Shown: piece after piece, positions 50,497 through 58,953 of the stretch
Position numbering within the stretch: position 1 is the stretch's first letter
How the letters are laid out: every line of letters starts with the position of its first letter
Assembly: GCF_900188155.1 (NCBI RefSeq)
Contig: NZ_FZOG01000001.1
Coordinates: 702,864 to 766,863 of the forward strand
Source: Pseudomonas segetis
GTDB lineage: Bacteria; Pseudomonadota; Gammaproteobacteria; Pseudomonadales; Pseudomonadaceae
Length of the DNA: 64,000 nt
Direction: 5' to 3'
Program-made: the position numbers and the translations under genes
The notes under the pieces: generated by a model
The model's database searches: none
What the model saw: only the letters and a program-made list of their open reading frames with translations
Told to the model about the DNA's origin: nothing

Positions 50497-50520
50497 TCGC
50501 TGGAGTCCTGGGATGCGGCT

Positions 50521-50992
50521 GACAATGGTGGAAGGGTAAGGCGTCTTCCCCCCTACGCTTCGAGGTTTCGTAGGGGGTGACAACGCGAAGCTTGTCCACC
50601 GCGCATCCGGGGGGCGCTGACAATGGTGGAAGGGTGAAGCGTCTTCCACCCTACGCTTCGAGGCCTCGTAGGGTGCGACAACGCGAAGCTTGTCCACCGC
50701 GCATCCGGGGGCGCTGACAATGGTGGAAGGGTAAGGCGTCTTCCCCCCTGCGCTTCGAGGCCTCGTAGGGTGCGACAACGCGAAGCTTGTCCACCGTGCA
50801 TCTGGGTATGCGCTGACAATGGTGGAAGGGTAAGGCGTCTTCCACCCTACGCTTCGAGGTTTCGTAGGGTGCGACAACGCGAAGCTTGTCCACCGCGCAT
50901 CCGGGGGCGCTGACAATGGTGGACGGGTAAAGCGTCTTCCACCTTACGCTTCGAGGTTTCGTAGGGTGTGACAACGCGAAGCTTGTCCACCA
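50521..50992. repeat. Tandem array of five REP doublets (REPIN-like), period 97-99 bp
   Basis: Units begin GACAATGGTGGA at 50521, 50619, 50716, 50815 and 50912. Each has an inverted element (GGTGGAAGGG...CTTCCACCCTAC) and a direct element (GTAGGGTGCGACAACGCGAAG...TTGTCCACC), with the CTAC/GTAG heads facing each other about 13 bases apart. The intervening GCGCATCCGGGGGCGCT is a linker. Open frames across it are repeat artefacts. This fills most of the 635-base scpB-rluB gap. Confidence 0.85.
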
Positions 50993-51131
50993 TGGTTCAA
51001 ATGCCAGGAGTTCCAGTCGGCAGAAATTCCAATAAGGTCTTTACGACTGGCTACTCTTTCAGCGGGCGCGTATGATGCGCGCCCTCGACGAGATGTCGTC
51101 GCATCACAGAGAAACACCGGGAGGTGCCCAG

Positions 51132-52295
51132 ATGAGTGAAGAAATTGAACAAAACAGCCCTGCAGGCGAAAAACTGCAGAAGGTCCTGGCGCGCATGGGC
51201 CTGGCCTCGCGCCGCGAGATCGAAACCTGGATCGATGCCGGTCGCGTCAAGGTCAACGGCGTAGCCGCAAGCCTGGGTCAACGTGTCGACCTGCATGACG
51301 CGATTGCCCTCGACGGCAAGGTTATCAAGCGCGAAGAAGCGACTGAAAACCTGCGCCGCGTAATCATCTACAACAAGCCCGATGGCGAGATTTGCACCCG
51401 GGACGACCCTGAAGGTCGTCCGACCGTGTTCGACCGCCTGCCGCGTCCTAAAGAAGGTCGCTGGATCAATATCGGTCGTCTCGACATCAACACCACGGGC
51501 TTGTTGATGTTCACCACCGACGGTGAACTGGCCAACCGCCTGATGCATCCTTCCTACCAGATGGACCGTGAATACGCGGTGCGTGTGCGTGGCGAGGTCG
51601 ATGAAGAGATGATCGAGCGCCTCAAGGCAGGTGTGATGCTCGAAGACGGCCCGGCCAAGTTCACCGACATCAAGGAAGCCCCCGGCGGCGAAGGCTTCAA
51701 CCATTGGTATCACTGCGTGGTGATGGAAGGCCGCAACCGTGAAGTGCGCCGCTTGTGGGAATCCCAGGGCCTGGTGGTCAGCCGCTTGAAGCGTGTACGT
51801 TTCGGCCCGGTGTTCATGACCTCCGACCTGACCATGGGCCGGTGGCGTGAAATGAGCCAGCGCGAAGTCGATATTCTCAGCGAAGAAGTCGGCCTCAAGC
51901 CTGTTGCCTTGCCGGACATGAAAGAGAAGGCGCGCGACAAGCTGGATCGCCAGCAGCGTAAGTCGGCCAAGCCGGTCGGTCGCGGTGAGCGCTCGGCGCG
52001 CACCTTGCGTCCTGCCCATGGTGGCCCGGCTGAAGCCGATGGACGTTCAGGTCGCGGTTCGCGGGACCAGTCCCGTGGCGGTGCAGGCAAGTCGTCTGCG
52101 GTTGCCGAGCGTCCAAGTGACATGAACAAGCAGCGGACCTCCGGCAAGCCGCGCCCTGAGCGCGCGGGTTCCGAGTCGAGCGAGCGCGGTGGGCGCAAGC
52201 CAGCGGGTGCTCCGGCCAAGCGTCGTGGCGCACCAGCAGCAGACGGGCAGCGTCCTGGCTTTGGTCGCGGTCGCAAGCCTGGGCCAAAGGCATAA
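51132..52295 (+). CDS. rluB: RluB: 23S rRNA pseudouridine(2605) synthase
   Basis: The 387-residue protein has an N-terminal S4 RNA-binding domain (KLQKVLARMGLASRREIETWIDAGRVKVNG) and the pseudouridine-synthase core with the catalytic aspartate in GRLDINTTGLLMFTTDGELANRLMHP near 120. The C-terminal 110 residues are basic and glycine/arginine-rich (SRGGAGKS, GRGRKPGPKA), longer than in E. coli RluB (291 residues). I start at ATG 51132, with GGGAGG 7 bases upstream. A terminator follows at 52312-52337. Confidence 0.92.
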   Translation: MSEEIEQNSPAGEKLQKVLARMGLASRREIETWIDAGRVKVNGVAASLGQRVDLHDAIALDGKVIKREEATENLRRVIIYNKPDGEICTRDDPEGRPTVFDRLPRPKEGRWINIGRLDINTTGLLMFTTDGELANRLMHPSYQMDREYAVRVRGEVDEEMIERLKAGVMLEDGPAKFTDIKEAPGGEGFNHWYHCVVMEGRNREVRRLWESQGLVVSRLKRVRFGPVFMTSDLTMGRWREMSQREVDILSEEVGLKPVALPDMKEKARDKLDRQQRKSAKPVGRGERSARTLRPAHGGPAEADGRSGRGSRDQSRGGAGKSSAVAERPSDMNKQRTSGKPRPERAGSESSERGGRKPAGAPAKRRGAPAADGQRPGFGRGRKPGPKA

Positions 52296-52311
52296 GCTCA
52301 AGCGCAAATAG

Positions 52312-52337
52312 AAAAGGGTCGCCTTGTGCGACCCTTT
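52312..52337 (+). terminator. Intrinsic terminator of rluB
   Basis: AAAAGGGTCGC and GCGACCCTTTT pair perfectly around CTTGT, followed by a T run. Confidence 0.9.
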
Positions 52338-52373
52338 TTGCTTTCTATGGGTTCTCAATTGCGAGGGGCGGGA

Positions 52374-53300
52374 TTATCCGGCCATGCTCAAGCGGTTGCG
52401 GCCATCGCGCTTGGAGATATAGAGCGCGTTGTCGGCACGGCGCAGCAGGCTTTCATCGGACTCGCCTGGCAACAGGCTGGCACCGCCAAGACTGATCGAC
52501 AATGCAAGTGGCTGGCCTTGGTTGATGTATTGCAACTGCTCGACCGAATGCCGCAGGCGCTCGCCGACCATTGCCGATGCGTCACGCCCGGTTCCTGACA
52601 GCAATATCAGGAACTCTTCGCCGCCGTAGCGGAAAATCATATCAACATTGCGCAGTTGCGCCTTGATGGTGGTCGCCACGGCCTTTAGGACTTCATCGCC
52701 AACACCGTGCCCATGGTTGTCGTTGATCTGCTTGAAGTGGTCAAGGTCGAGCATCAGCAGCGACAAGGGCTGAAGATTGCGTCGCGCCATATCCACTTCA
52801 CGATGCAGCATTTGCTCCATCGCAATACGGTTTCCGGTATTGGTCAGTGGGTCGCGTAATGCATTCTGGATGGCTGTGCGATACAGCAAGGCATTGCGCA
52901 GCGGATAGAGCAGGCTGCCAAGCAAAGCCTCCAACTGATGAAGTTCTTCTTCGCTAAAGCGCAGTTTGCGCCGGAATATCAACTCGCCGAGGTATTCGCC
53001 TTCGTGGCTCAGGCGGTAGCTGGCTGCATTGCCTGCAGCCTGGCCGAACTCCAGGTTCAGATCGCTGATATTGTGCTGGTAAGACAAGCCGTCCAGTGCA
53101 ACCAGGCGCTGAACTTCGCTGAAAAACAGGTTCAGTGTGCGTTCTGCATCAAGGCTGGTTTGCAGTTGCAAATTCAGGTGCTGGCGCAGTTGGGCAAGGG
53201 TAAGGGGCTGCAGTGATTGCTTTCGCTTGCTCGAATAGCCGAGACGCTGCAGCTTGGCCGCATCGAAATCAATTGTGTTGCTGGAGTTTGGGGGGGCCAT
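52374..53300 (-). CDS. GGDEF-domain diguanylate cyclase (PA3177-like)
   Basis: The 308-residue protein has an N-terminal part with a helical, GAF-like look and a C-terminal GGDEF domain (about 145-308). The signature reads YGGEEF, an active-type variant. Substrate and metal residues appear present (DLDHFKQINDNHGHGVGDEVL). The I-site RxxD upstream of GGEEF is not clear (LRNVD). It makes c-di-GMP, and so is a candidate supplier for LapD in this genome. I start at ATG 53300, with AGAGG about 9 bases upstream. It is convergent with rluB. Confidence 0.85.
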   Translation of the reverse strand: MAPPNSSNTIDFDAAKLQRLGYSSKRKQSLQPLTLAQLRQHLNLQLQTSLDAERTLNLFFSEVQRLVALDGLSYQHNISDLNLEFGQAAGNAASYRLSHEGEYLGELIFRRKLRFSEEELHQLEALLGSLLYPLRNALLYRTAIQNALRDPLTNTGNRIAMEQMLHREVDMARRNLQPLSLLMLDLDHFKQINDNHGHGVGDEVLKAVATTIKAQLRNVDMIFRYGGEEFLILLSGTGRDASAMVGERLRHSVEQLQYINQGQPLALSISLGGASLLPGESDESLLRRADNALYISKRDGRNRLSMAG

Positions 53301-53453
53301 GAACGCTAAACCTCTGGCGCTAAAATGCGGCAATGGTCGGTTAGAGCGATTTTCGTGCCAGCCGTTTCATTTTCATGAAAAAAACTGTGAACTCAATCAC
53401 TTATGGCGGTTGGGTGGCTAAAGCCAAAGGAGCGCCTGATGTTGATGACAAAA

Positions 53454-53475
53454 GACCGGCAAACCTTTGCCGGTC
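53454..53475 (-). terminator. Terminator of the ubiG-mupP-SDR operon
   Basis: GACCGGCAAA/TTTGCCGGTC with a CC loop, followed on the minus strand by TTTTGTC. It begins about 40 bases past the SDR stop codon. Confidence 0.75.
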
Positions 53476-53515
53476 GGCTGCCAATAAACTGGCATTGTTT
53501 TGCCACTATCGAGCG

Positions 53516-54256
53516 TTACTGCGCGTCAAATGCCTGGCCGCTGACGCCAGTGCTGTCCGGGCCCATCAGGTACAGGTAGACCGGCATGATGTCGGCTGGT
53601 ACTGGGTTGTTGTCCGGGTTTTCACCTGGATAGGCCTGGGCACGCATGTCGGTACGGGTTGCACCGGGGTTGATGCTGTTGGTACGGACCGGGGCAACAT
53701 TCTCCAGTTCATCCGCCAGGGTTTGCATAAAACCTTCGGTGGCAAATTTCGATACGCCGTAGGCGCCCCAGTAGGCACGGCCCTTGCGGCCAACGCTGCT
53801 TGAGGTGAACACCACCGAGGCGTCGCTTGAAAGTTTGAGCAGGGGCAGCAAGGTGCTGGTCAGCATGAACATGGCGTTGACGTTGACCTGCATTACACGC
53901 ATGAAGTTTTCGCCAGACAGCTGCTCGACCGGAGTGCGCGGGCCGATGATCGAAGCGTTGTGCAGCAGGCCGTCAATTTTGCCAAATTCGTTTTCAATCA
54001 TTGCTGCCAGCTCATCGTACTGATGTGGCAGGGCGGTTTCGAGGTTGAATGGAATTACCGCGGCTTGCGGGTGGCCGGCTGCTTCGATTTCATCATAGAC
54101 CTTGCTCAGGTTGCTTTCAGTCTTGCCCAGCAGTAATACCGTCGCGCCATGTGCGGCAAAGGTCTTGGCTGCTGCTGCGCCAATACCCCGGCCTGCACCG
54201 GTGACAAGGATAACGCGGTCTTTGAGAAGGTCGGGGCGGGCGGTGTAATCGAACAT
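53516..54256 (-). CDS. YciK-like short-chain dehydrogenase/reductase
   Basis: The 246-residue Rossmann-fold enzyme has the cofactor motif VTGAGRGIGAAAAKTF (Gly-rich, residues 18-33). The catalytic Ser/Tyr/Lys region is VFTSSSVGRKGRAYWGAYGVSKFATEGF, with Tyr-x3-Lys as YGVSK. E. coli YciK is the nearest named relative; its substrate is unknown. It is the last gene in the ubiG-mupP string, 97 bases after mupP, and P. aeruginosa has the same arrangement. Confidence 0.85.
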   Translation of the reverse strand: MFDYTARPDLLKDRVILVTGAGRGIGAAAAKTFAAHGATVLLLGKTESNLSKVYDEIEAAGHPQAAVIPFNLETALPHQYDELAAMIENEFGKIDGLLHNASIIGPRTPVEQLSGENFMRVMQVNVNAMFMLTSTLLPLLKLSSDASVVFTSSSVGRKGRAYWGAYGVSKFATEGFMQTLADELENVAPVRTNSINPGATRTDMRAQAYPGENPDNNPVPADIMPVYLYLMGPDSTGVSGQAFDAQ

Positions 54257-54353
54257 GACTCGGTCTCGCTTGCTTGGCGGCGTCGCGGCTGCGTCGTCGC
54301 CGGATTCAATGGTTACGCAAACCTGCGCGCCAAGGCGCAGGTCAGTCGGGTAT

Positions 54354-55028
54354 TCAGCAACTGCACAGTGCGTTGTCCAGCACCGAGCGCAGCTGCAATG
54401 GATGATCGACCACTACGTCGGCACCCCAGTTGCGCGGGTTGTCCTGGGGATGAATATAGCCGTAGGTGACAGCGGCGGTCTTGGTCCCGGCGGCGCGGCC
54501 TGACTCGATATCACGCAGGTCGTCACCGACAAACAGCACAGAGGCTGGGTCCAGGCCCAGGGTTTTGCAGGCCAGGATCATCGGTTCCGGGTCGGGCTTG
54601 CTGTTTTTGACATGGTCCGGGCAGATAAGAATGGCCGAGCGCTTGGCCAGGCCCAGTTGCTGCATGATCGGTTCGGCAAAGCGCAGCGGCTTGTTGGTCA
54701 CTACGCCCCAGATCAGCTTGGCGTGCTCAATGTCGTCGAGCAATTCATTGATGCCGTCGAAAGGTCGGGTCAGTACGGCGCAGTGGCGCTGGTAGCGATC
54801 GAGGAACTCCAGGCGCAGGGGCTCGAACCCTTCATCTTGCGGGTCCATGCCGAAGGTGACCGAAACCATGGCGCGGGCACCCCCGGAAACCTGGTCGCGG
54901 ATCAGTTTCTCGGCAATGGGCTCAAGGCCGCGCTCGACGCGCATGGCCTGGCAGATCGCAATAAAGTCCGGGGCACTGTCGAGCAGGGTGCCATCCATGT
55001 CGAAAAGTACTGCACGCAGTCGCATCAT
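54354..55028 (-). CDS. mupP: MupP: N-acetylmuramic acid 6-phosphate phosphatase
   Basis: This HAD-family phosphatase of the Pseudomonas cell-wall recycling route (MupP, AmgK, MurU) by-passes de novo UDP-MurNAc synthesis. The 224-residue protein has HAD motif [16 protein letters not shown] (residues 8-22), motif II VVTNKP near 112, motif III with the lysine in KNSKPDPEP and motif [18 protein letters not shown] near 170. It is often mis-annotated as phosphoglycolate phosphatase Gph; the adjacency to ubiG and the SDR gene fits mupP. Its start overlaps the ubiG stop by 4 bases. Confidence 0.87.
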   Translation of the reverse strand: MMRLRAVLFDMDGTLLDSAPDFIAICQAMRVERGLEPIAEKLIRDQVSGGARAMVSVTFGMDPQDEGFEPLRLEFLDRYQRHCAVLTRPFDGINELLDDIEHAKLIWGVVTNKPLRFAEPIMQQLGLAKRSAILICPDHVKNSKPDPEPMILACKTLGLDPASVLFVGDDLRDIESGRAAGTKTAAVTYGYIHPQDNPRNWGADVVVDHPLQLRSVLDNALCSC

Positions 55029-55723
55029 TGCTCCTTGAGCGTCTGGATCATGTAGTTGACATCTACGTCCGCCGCCAGCTTGTAGTGCTTGGTCAGTGGG
55101 TTGTAGGTCAGGCCGATAATGTCCTTGACTTCCAGGCCCGCTGCGCGGCTCCAGCTGCCCAGCTCGGACGGACGGATGAATTTCTTGAAGTCGTGGGTGC
55201 CACGGGGCAACAGGCGCAGCAGGTATTCGGCGCCAATCACGGCAAACATGTAGGCCTTGGGATTGCGGTTGATGGTCGAGAAAAATACCTGGCCGCCCGG
55301 CTTTACCATTCGATGGCAGGCGCGAATGATCGACGCAGGATCAGGCACGTGCTCCAGCATTTCCAGGCAGGTCACGACATCGAATTGCTCGGGCATTTCT
55401 TCGGCAAGGGCTTCAGCGGTGATCTGCCGGTATTCAACCGAGACGCCTGATTCGAGCTGGTGCAACTGGGCAACGGCCAGTGGCGCTTCGCCCATGTCGA
55501 TACCGGTAACGGTCGCGCCACGCTGGGCCATGGACTCGCTGAGGATGCCGCCGCCACAGCCAACGTCCAGAACTTTCTTGCCGGCCAGGCCGACGCGTTC
55601 GTCAATCCAGTTGACGCGCAGTGGATTGATCTCGTGCAGGGGCTTGAACTCGCTCTCACGGTCCCACCAGCGGTGGGCGAGGGCTTCAAACTTGGCGATT
55701 TCAGCTGGGTCGACGTTGCTCAT
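55025..55723 (-). CDS. ubiG: UbiG: ubiquinone biosynthesis O-methyltransferase
   Basis: UbiG performs both O-methylations in ubiquinone synthesis. The 232-residue protein has the SAM-binding motif [16 protein letters not shown] near 50-65, post I and III motifs ([13 protein letters not shown] near 115) and the family opening [29 protein letters not shown]. It overlaps mupP by 4 bases and opens the operon. Confidence 0.93.
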   Translation of the reverse strand: MSNVDPAEIAKFEALAHRWWDRESEFKPLHEINPLRVNWIDERVGLAGKKVLDVGCGGGILSESMAQRGATVTGIDMGEAPLAVAQLHQLESGVSVEYRQITAEALAEEMPEQFDVVTCLEMLEHVPDPASIIRACHRMVKPGGQVFFSTINRNPKAYMFAVIGAEYLLRLLPRGTHDFKKFIRPSELGSWSRAAGLEVKDIIGLTYNPLTKHYKLAADVDVNYMIQTLKEQ

Positions 55724-55903
55724 TAGCTGTTCCTGGTTAAATCTGCAATTTGGTGGCCTGCATTATGGTGCCACTTCCAGGCCTGTTAGTGGTTGCTTGT
55801 CAGCAGGCCAGTGTATGTCAGTTTGTCGCAGCGACGGGCTTATTGGTGCAGCCGCTTTTCAATGCAGCGCGGGTTGTGCCTGGCGCTGGCTTTCAAGGGC
55901 TTG

Positions 55904-57226
55904 TCAGGCTTTTGCAGCAATTTTTTCGCCCCAGGCCCGGGTCTTGGCAACAATGTGCGCTTCATCCATGCGCGTTAGCTTGGCGTTCTCCAGCAACTGC
56001 TTGCCGCCAACCCAGACATGCTCAACGCAGTTGCGGCTGCTGGCGTAGATCAGTTGCGATACCGGGTCGTACACTGGCTGCTGGGCCAGCCCGGAGAGGT
56101 TGAAGGCGCATATATCCGCTGCCTTGCCGACCTCAAGCGAGCCGATCTCGGCTTCGAGGCCAAGGGCGCGTGCTCCATTGAGGGTTGCCATGCGCAGTGC
56201 CCTGTGTGCATCCAGGGCTGTGGCCGAGCCCGCGACTGCTTTGGCCAGTAGCGCGGCGGTGCGCGTTTCGCCCAGGAGATCAAGGTCGTTATTGCTTGCA
56301 GCGCCGTCGGTGCCAATGGCCACGTTGACGCCGGCATTCCAGAGTTTTTCGACTGGGCAGAAACCGCTCGCCAGCTTGAGGTTCGACTCCGGGCAATGGA
56401 TGACGCTGGTGTTGCTGGCAACCAGCAATTCCAGGTCTTCGTCATTAACCTGGGTCATATGCACGGCCTGGAAGCGCGGCCCCAGCAGGCCAAGGCGTGC
56501 AAGGCGGGCCAGGGGGCGCTCACCATAAAGCTCCAGGCTTTGCTGGACTTCAAAGGCGGTTTCGTGGACATGCATGTGAATGCCTGCCTCGAGTTCCTCG
56601 GCCAGTACATTGATGTTGCTCAGCTTGTCATCGCTGACGGTGTAGGGCGCATGGGGGCCGAAAGCGATTTTGATCCGCGGGTGATGCTTGAGGTCGCTGA
56701 ATAGCTCCAGGCCCTTGTGCAGGGCTTCGGCTGCGTCGCGGGCGCCGGGAATCGGAAAATCGAGTACCGGAATGGTGATATGTCCGCGAATGCCGCTGCT
56801 GTGTACCTGCTGGCTGGCAATTTCCGGGAAGAAATACATGTCCGAGAAGCAGGTAATGCCGCCTTTGAGCTGTTCGGCAATCGCCAGCTCTGTGCCGTCC
56901 TGGATAAAGGCTTCGCTGACCCACTTGGCTTCGGCAGGCCAGATATGCTGTTCCAGCCAGGTCATCAGCGGCATGTCATCTGCAAGCCCGCGAAACAGGG
57001 TCATTGCCGCGTGGCCGTGGGCGTTGACCAGGCCGGGAGTAATGACATGCTCCGGGAGCTCGCGAATCTGCAGGGCGCTATGTTTAAGAATGGTCTGGCG
57101 TGGGGCGATGATTACGATTTTGCCGTCGCGGATGCCCAGCCCGTGGTCACGCAGCACGACGCCAGCCGGTTCAACAGGCACCAGCCAGGTGGGGAGCAGG
57201 ATGAGGTCGAGTGGGGAATCGGGCAT
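55904..57226 (-). CDS. TRZ/ATZ-family amidohydrolase, probable MTA/SAH deaminase
   Basis: The 440-residue metal-dependent hydrolase has the family zinc ligands: [13 protein letters not shown] (HxH near 68), a later HVHETAFE near 226 and [16 protein letters not shown] near 305. Members include 5-methylthioadenosine/S-adenosylhomocysteine deaminases (MtaD) and the triazine hydrolases. Divergence from mtnA (methylthioribose-1-phosphate isomerase) supports a role in methylthioadenosine salvage; in P. aeruginosa, MTA is deaminated before salvage. I start at ATG 57226 ([14 protein letters not shown]); upstream in-frame codons run into MITE-like sequence and lack support. Confidence 0.85.
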   Translation of the reverse strand: MPDSPLDLILLPTWLVPVEPAGVVLRDHGLGIRDGKIVIIAPRQTILKHSALQIRELPEHVITPGLVNAHGHAAMTLFRGLADDMPLMTWLEQHIWPAEAKWVSEAFIQDGTELAIAEQLKGGITCFSDMYFFPEIASQQVHSSGIRGHITIPVLDFPIPGARDAAEALHKGLELFSDLKHHPRIKIAFGPHAPYTVSDDKLSNINVLAEELEAGIHMHVHETAFEVQQSLELYGERPLARLARLGLLGPRFQAVHMTQVNDEDLELLVASNTSVIHCPESNLKLASGFCPVEKLWNAGVNVAIGTDGAASNNDLDLLGETRTAALLAKAVAGSATALDAHRALRMATLNGARALGLEAEIGSLEVGKAADICAFNLSGLAQQPVYDPVSQLIYASSRNCVEHVWVGGKQLLENAKLTRMDEAHIVAKTRAWGEKIAAKA

Positions 57227-57254
57227 TGATAAGGCGTCCGCAGGGCAATTGGCC

Positions 57255-57310
57255 TGCAATTCTATAGTGAACGGCTGAAAAAGGCAGTGCGTACAAGGCA
57301 AAAGGCTTAT
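57255..57310 (+). mobile_element. Possible MITE remnant F
   Basis: TATAGTGAACGGCTGAAAAAGGCAG followed by GTACAAGGCAAAAGGC recalls the left 45 bases of copies A-C. No right end is present. The 224-base gap between the deaminase and mtnA genes holds nothing else that I recognise. Confidence 0.35.
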
Positions 57311-57450
57311 GTAAATAGCAAGGCGTCACAGCCAGGAGCGTCGCAGTAAATCGTGTAAATCTGGTCCTGATGAATGATTTAAGGGTTTTGCTGCAACTAT
57401 GGCCACGCATGGGCGTATAATCGGCGGCTTTGCTTCACGAGGGTGAGTTG

Positions 57451-58527
57451 ATGCGCGAGCAGTTGTTAGCAGCAGAAAAGGTCAAGGCTATCGAGTGGCG
57501 TGATGGTCGTCTTTATCTGCTAGATCAGCGCGTACTGCCTTTTGAAGAGCTATGGCTTGCTTATGAAAGTGCCGCAGAGGTTGCCTCGGCAATCAAGTCG
57601 ATGGTGGTGCGTGGTGCGCCCGCCATTGGCATCAGTGCGGCCTACGGCGTGGTGCTGAGTGCTCGGCAGCGCATCCAGGAAGGCGGCGACTGGCGTGCGG
57701 CGCTTGAATCTGATTTCCAGGTGTTGGCCGATTCGCGACCTACTGCGGTGAACCTGTTCTGGGCTTTGAACCGCATGCGTGACCGGCTGGCGCGTCTCAA
57801 GCCGCAGGATGATGTGCTGGCGGTGTTGGAGACCGAGGCGCTGGGCATCCATGAGAGCGACCGTGAAGCCAATCTGACCATGGCCCAGCTCGGGGTCGAC
57901 TTGATCCGCAAGCACCAGGGCAATCTGCAAAACCTGCTGACCCATTGCAATACCGGCGCGCTGGCAACAGGCGGCTTTGGCACTGCTTTGGGCGTGATTC
58001 GCGCGGCGTACCTCGACGGCCTGGTCGAGCGGGTCTATGCCGACGAAACGCGTCCGTGGCTGCAAGGCTCGCGGCTGACTGCCTGGGAGCTTGCCAACGA
58101 AGGCATCCCGGTGAGCCTCAATGCGGACTCGGCGGCGGCCCACCTGATGAAAACCCGTGGCATCACCTGGGTTATCGTGGGGGCGGATCGCATCACCGCC
58201 AATGGTGATGTCGCCAATAAAATCGGCACATACCAGCTGGCCGTCAATGCCATGCATCATGGCGTGCGCTTTATGGTCGTCGCGCCCAGTTCGACTATCG
58301 ATATGGATCTGGAAAGCGGCGAAGACATCCCGATTGAGGAGCGTGACGGCAGCGAGTTGCTTGAGGTGGCTGGCAAGCGCGTGGCGGCGGGCGTTGATGC
58401 GGTCAATCCGGTGTTCGATGTGACGCCCGCGGACCTGATCGACTTTATCGTCACCGAAAAAGGTGTGGTCGAGCGCCCGGATTTGGCCAAGATGACCCAG
58501 TTGATGTGTCGCAAGCGCCTGCATTAA
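57451..58527 (+). CDS. mtnA: MtnA: methylthioribose-1-phosphate isomerase
   Basis: This isomerase of the methionine salvage pathway converts methylthioribose-1-phosphate to methylthioribulose-1-phosphate. The 358 residues match the family length. Motifs are [16 protein letters not shown] near 50, the catalytic cysteine in [19 protein letters not shown] near 160-178, and the catalytic aspartate in [23 protein letters not shown] near 240. I start at ATG 57451, preceded by GAGGGTGAG. It is divergent from the deaminase gene. Confidence 0.92.
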   Translation: MREQLLAAEKVKAIEWRDGRLYLLDQRVLPFEELWLAYESAAEVASAIKSMVVRGAPAIGISAAYGVVLSARQRIQEGGDWRAALESDFQVLADSRPTAVNLFWALNRMRDRLARLKPQDDVLAVLETEALGIHESDREANLTMAQLGVDLIRKHQGNLQNLLTHCNTGALATGGFGTALGVIRAAYLDGLVERVYADETRPWLQGSRLTAWELANEGIPVSLNADSAAAHLMKTRGITWVIVGADRITANGDVANKIGTYQLAVNAMHHGVRFMVVAPSSTIDMDLESGEDIPIEERDGSELLEVAGKRVAAGVDAVNPVFDVTPADLIDFIVTEKGVVERPDLAKMTQLMCRKRLH

Positions 58528-58953
58528 TACGCCCAAGGAACATATTGCCAGCCTCTGTGCGCAGGCCGCGTTTTGCATTCTTCATATGCGTGGCCTTGGT
58601 CAAGCATATTCGTGGACATCACCATGCGCGATTTGATGCCGTTCTAATGGCATTTATGCATTGCCTGCGGTGGAGGCTGCAAAGGAATAAATCGGCTTGT
58701 GCGGCCTCTCAGTGCGTCACAGGGCTATTTGGCCGTTTTTGCTGGTCGGTTTAGGGTAGGTGTAAAGCGCTGTTTGTGGTAACCTCCGGCAGTTATCAGG
58801 GCAACTGCTTGCGGTTATCCGAATCGCATATACACATGGCATAACTTATTGATTTGTCGTGAGTCGATGCTGACTTGATGTTACAGCGACAGGCTTCGCC
58901 TCGTTCAGCATGGATGGCGCGGAGTTTCACCAGAAAAAGGAACCAGGCTACTC
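58528..58953 (+). promoter_or_regulatory. gyrA upstream region (426 bp, no clear element)
   Basis: This gap holds no ORF of note, no REP doublet and no MITE. Candidate -10-like sequences (TATACA at 58829-58834) lack a properly spaced -35. The gyrA promoter must lie here, but I cannot place it. Confidence 0.4.

Noticed and set aside
50338..50916. A 192-codon minus-strand open frame with repeated residues (DARWTSFALSHPT, TPYPSTIVSA)
   Set aside because: It is generated by the REP-doublet array and part of scpB read antisense. The repeat period is not a multiple of three throughout and there is no ribosome site.
53334..53515. Possible small ORF between the GGDEF and SDR genes
   Set aside because: The frame overlaps a terminator hairpin and the SDR gene antisense and has no ribosome site.
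54795..54850. A GGGCTCGAACCC stretch that resembles a tRNA T-arm
   Set aside because: It is inside the mupP coding sequence and no acceptor or anticodon stems surround it.
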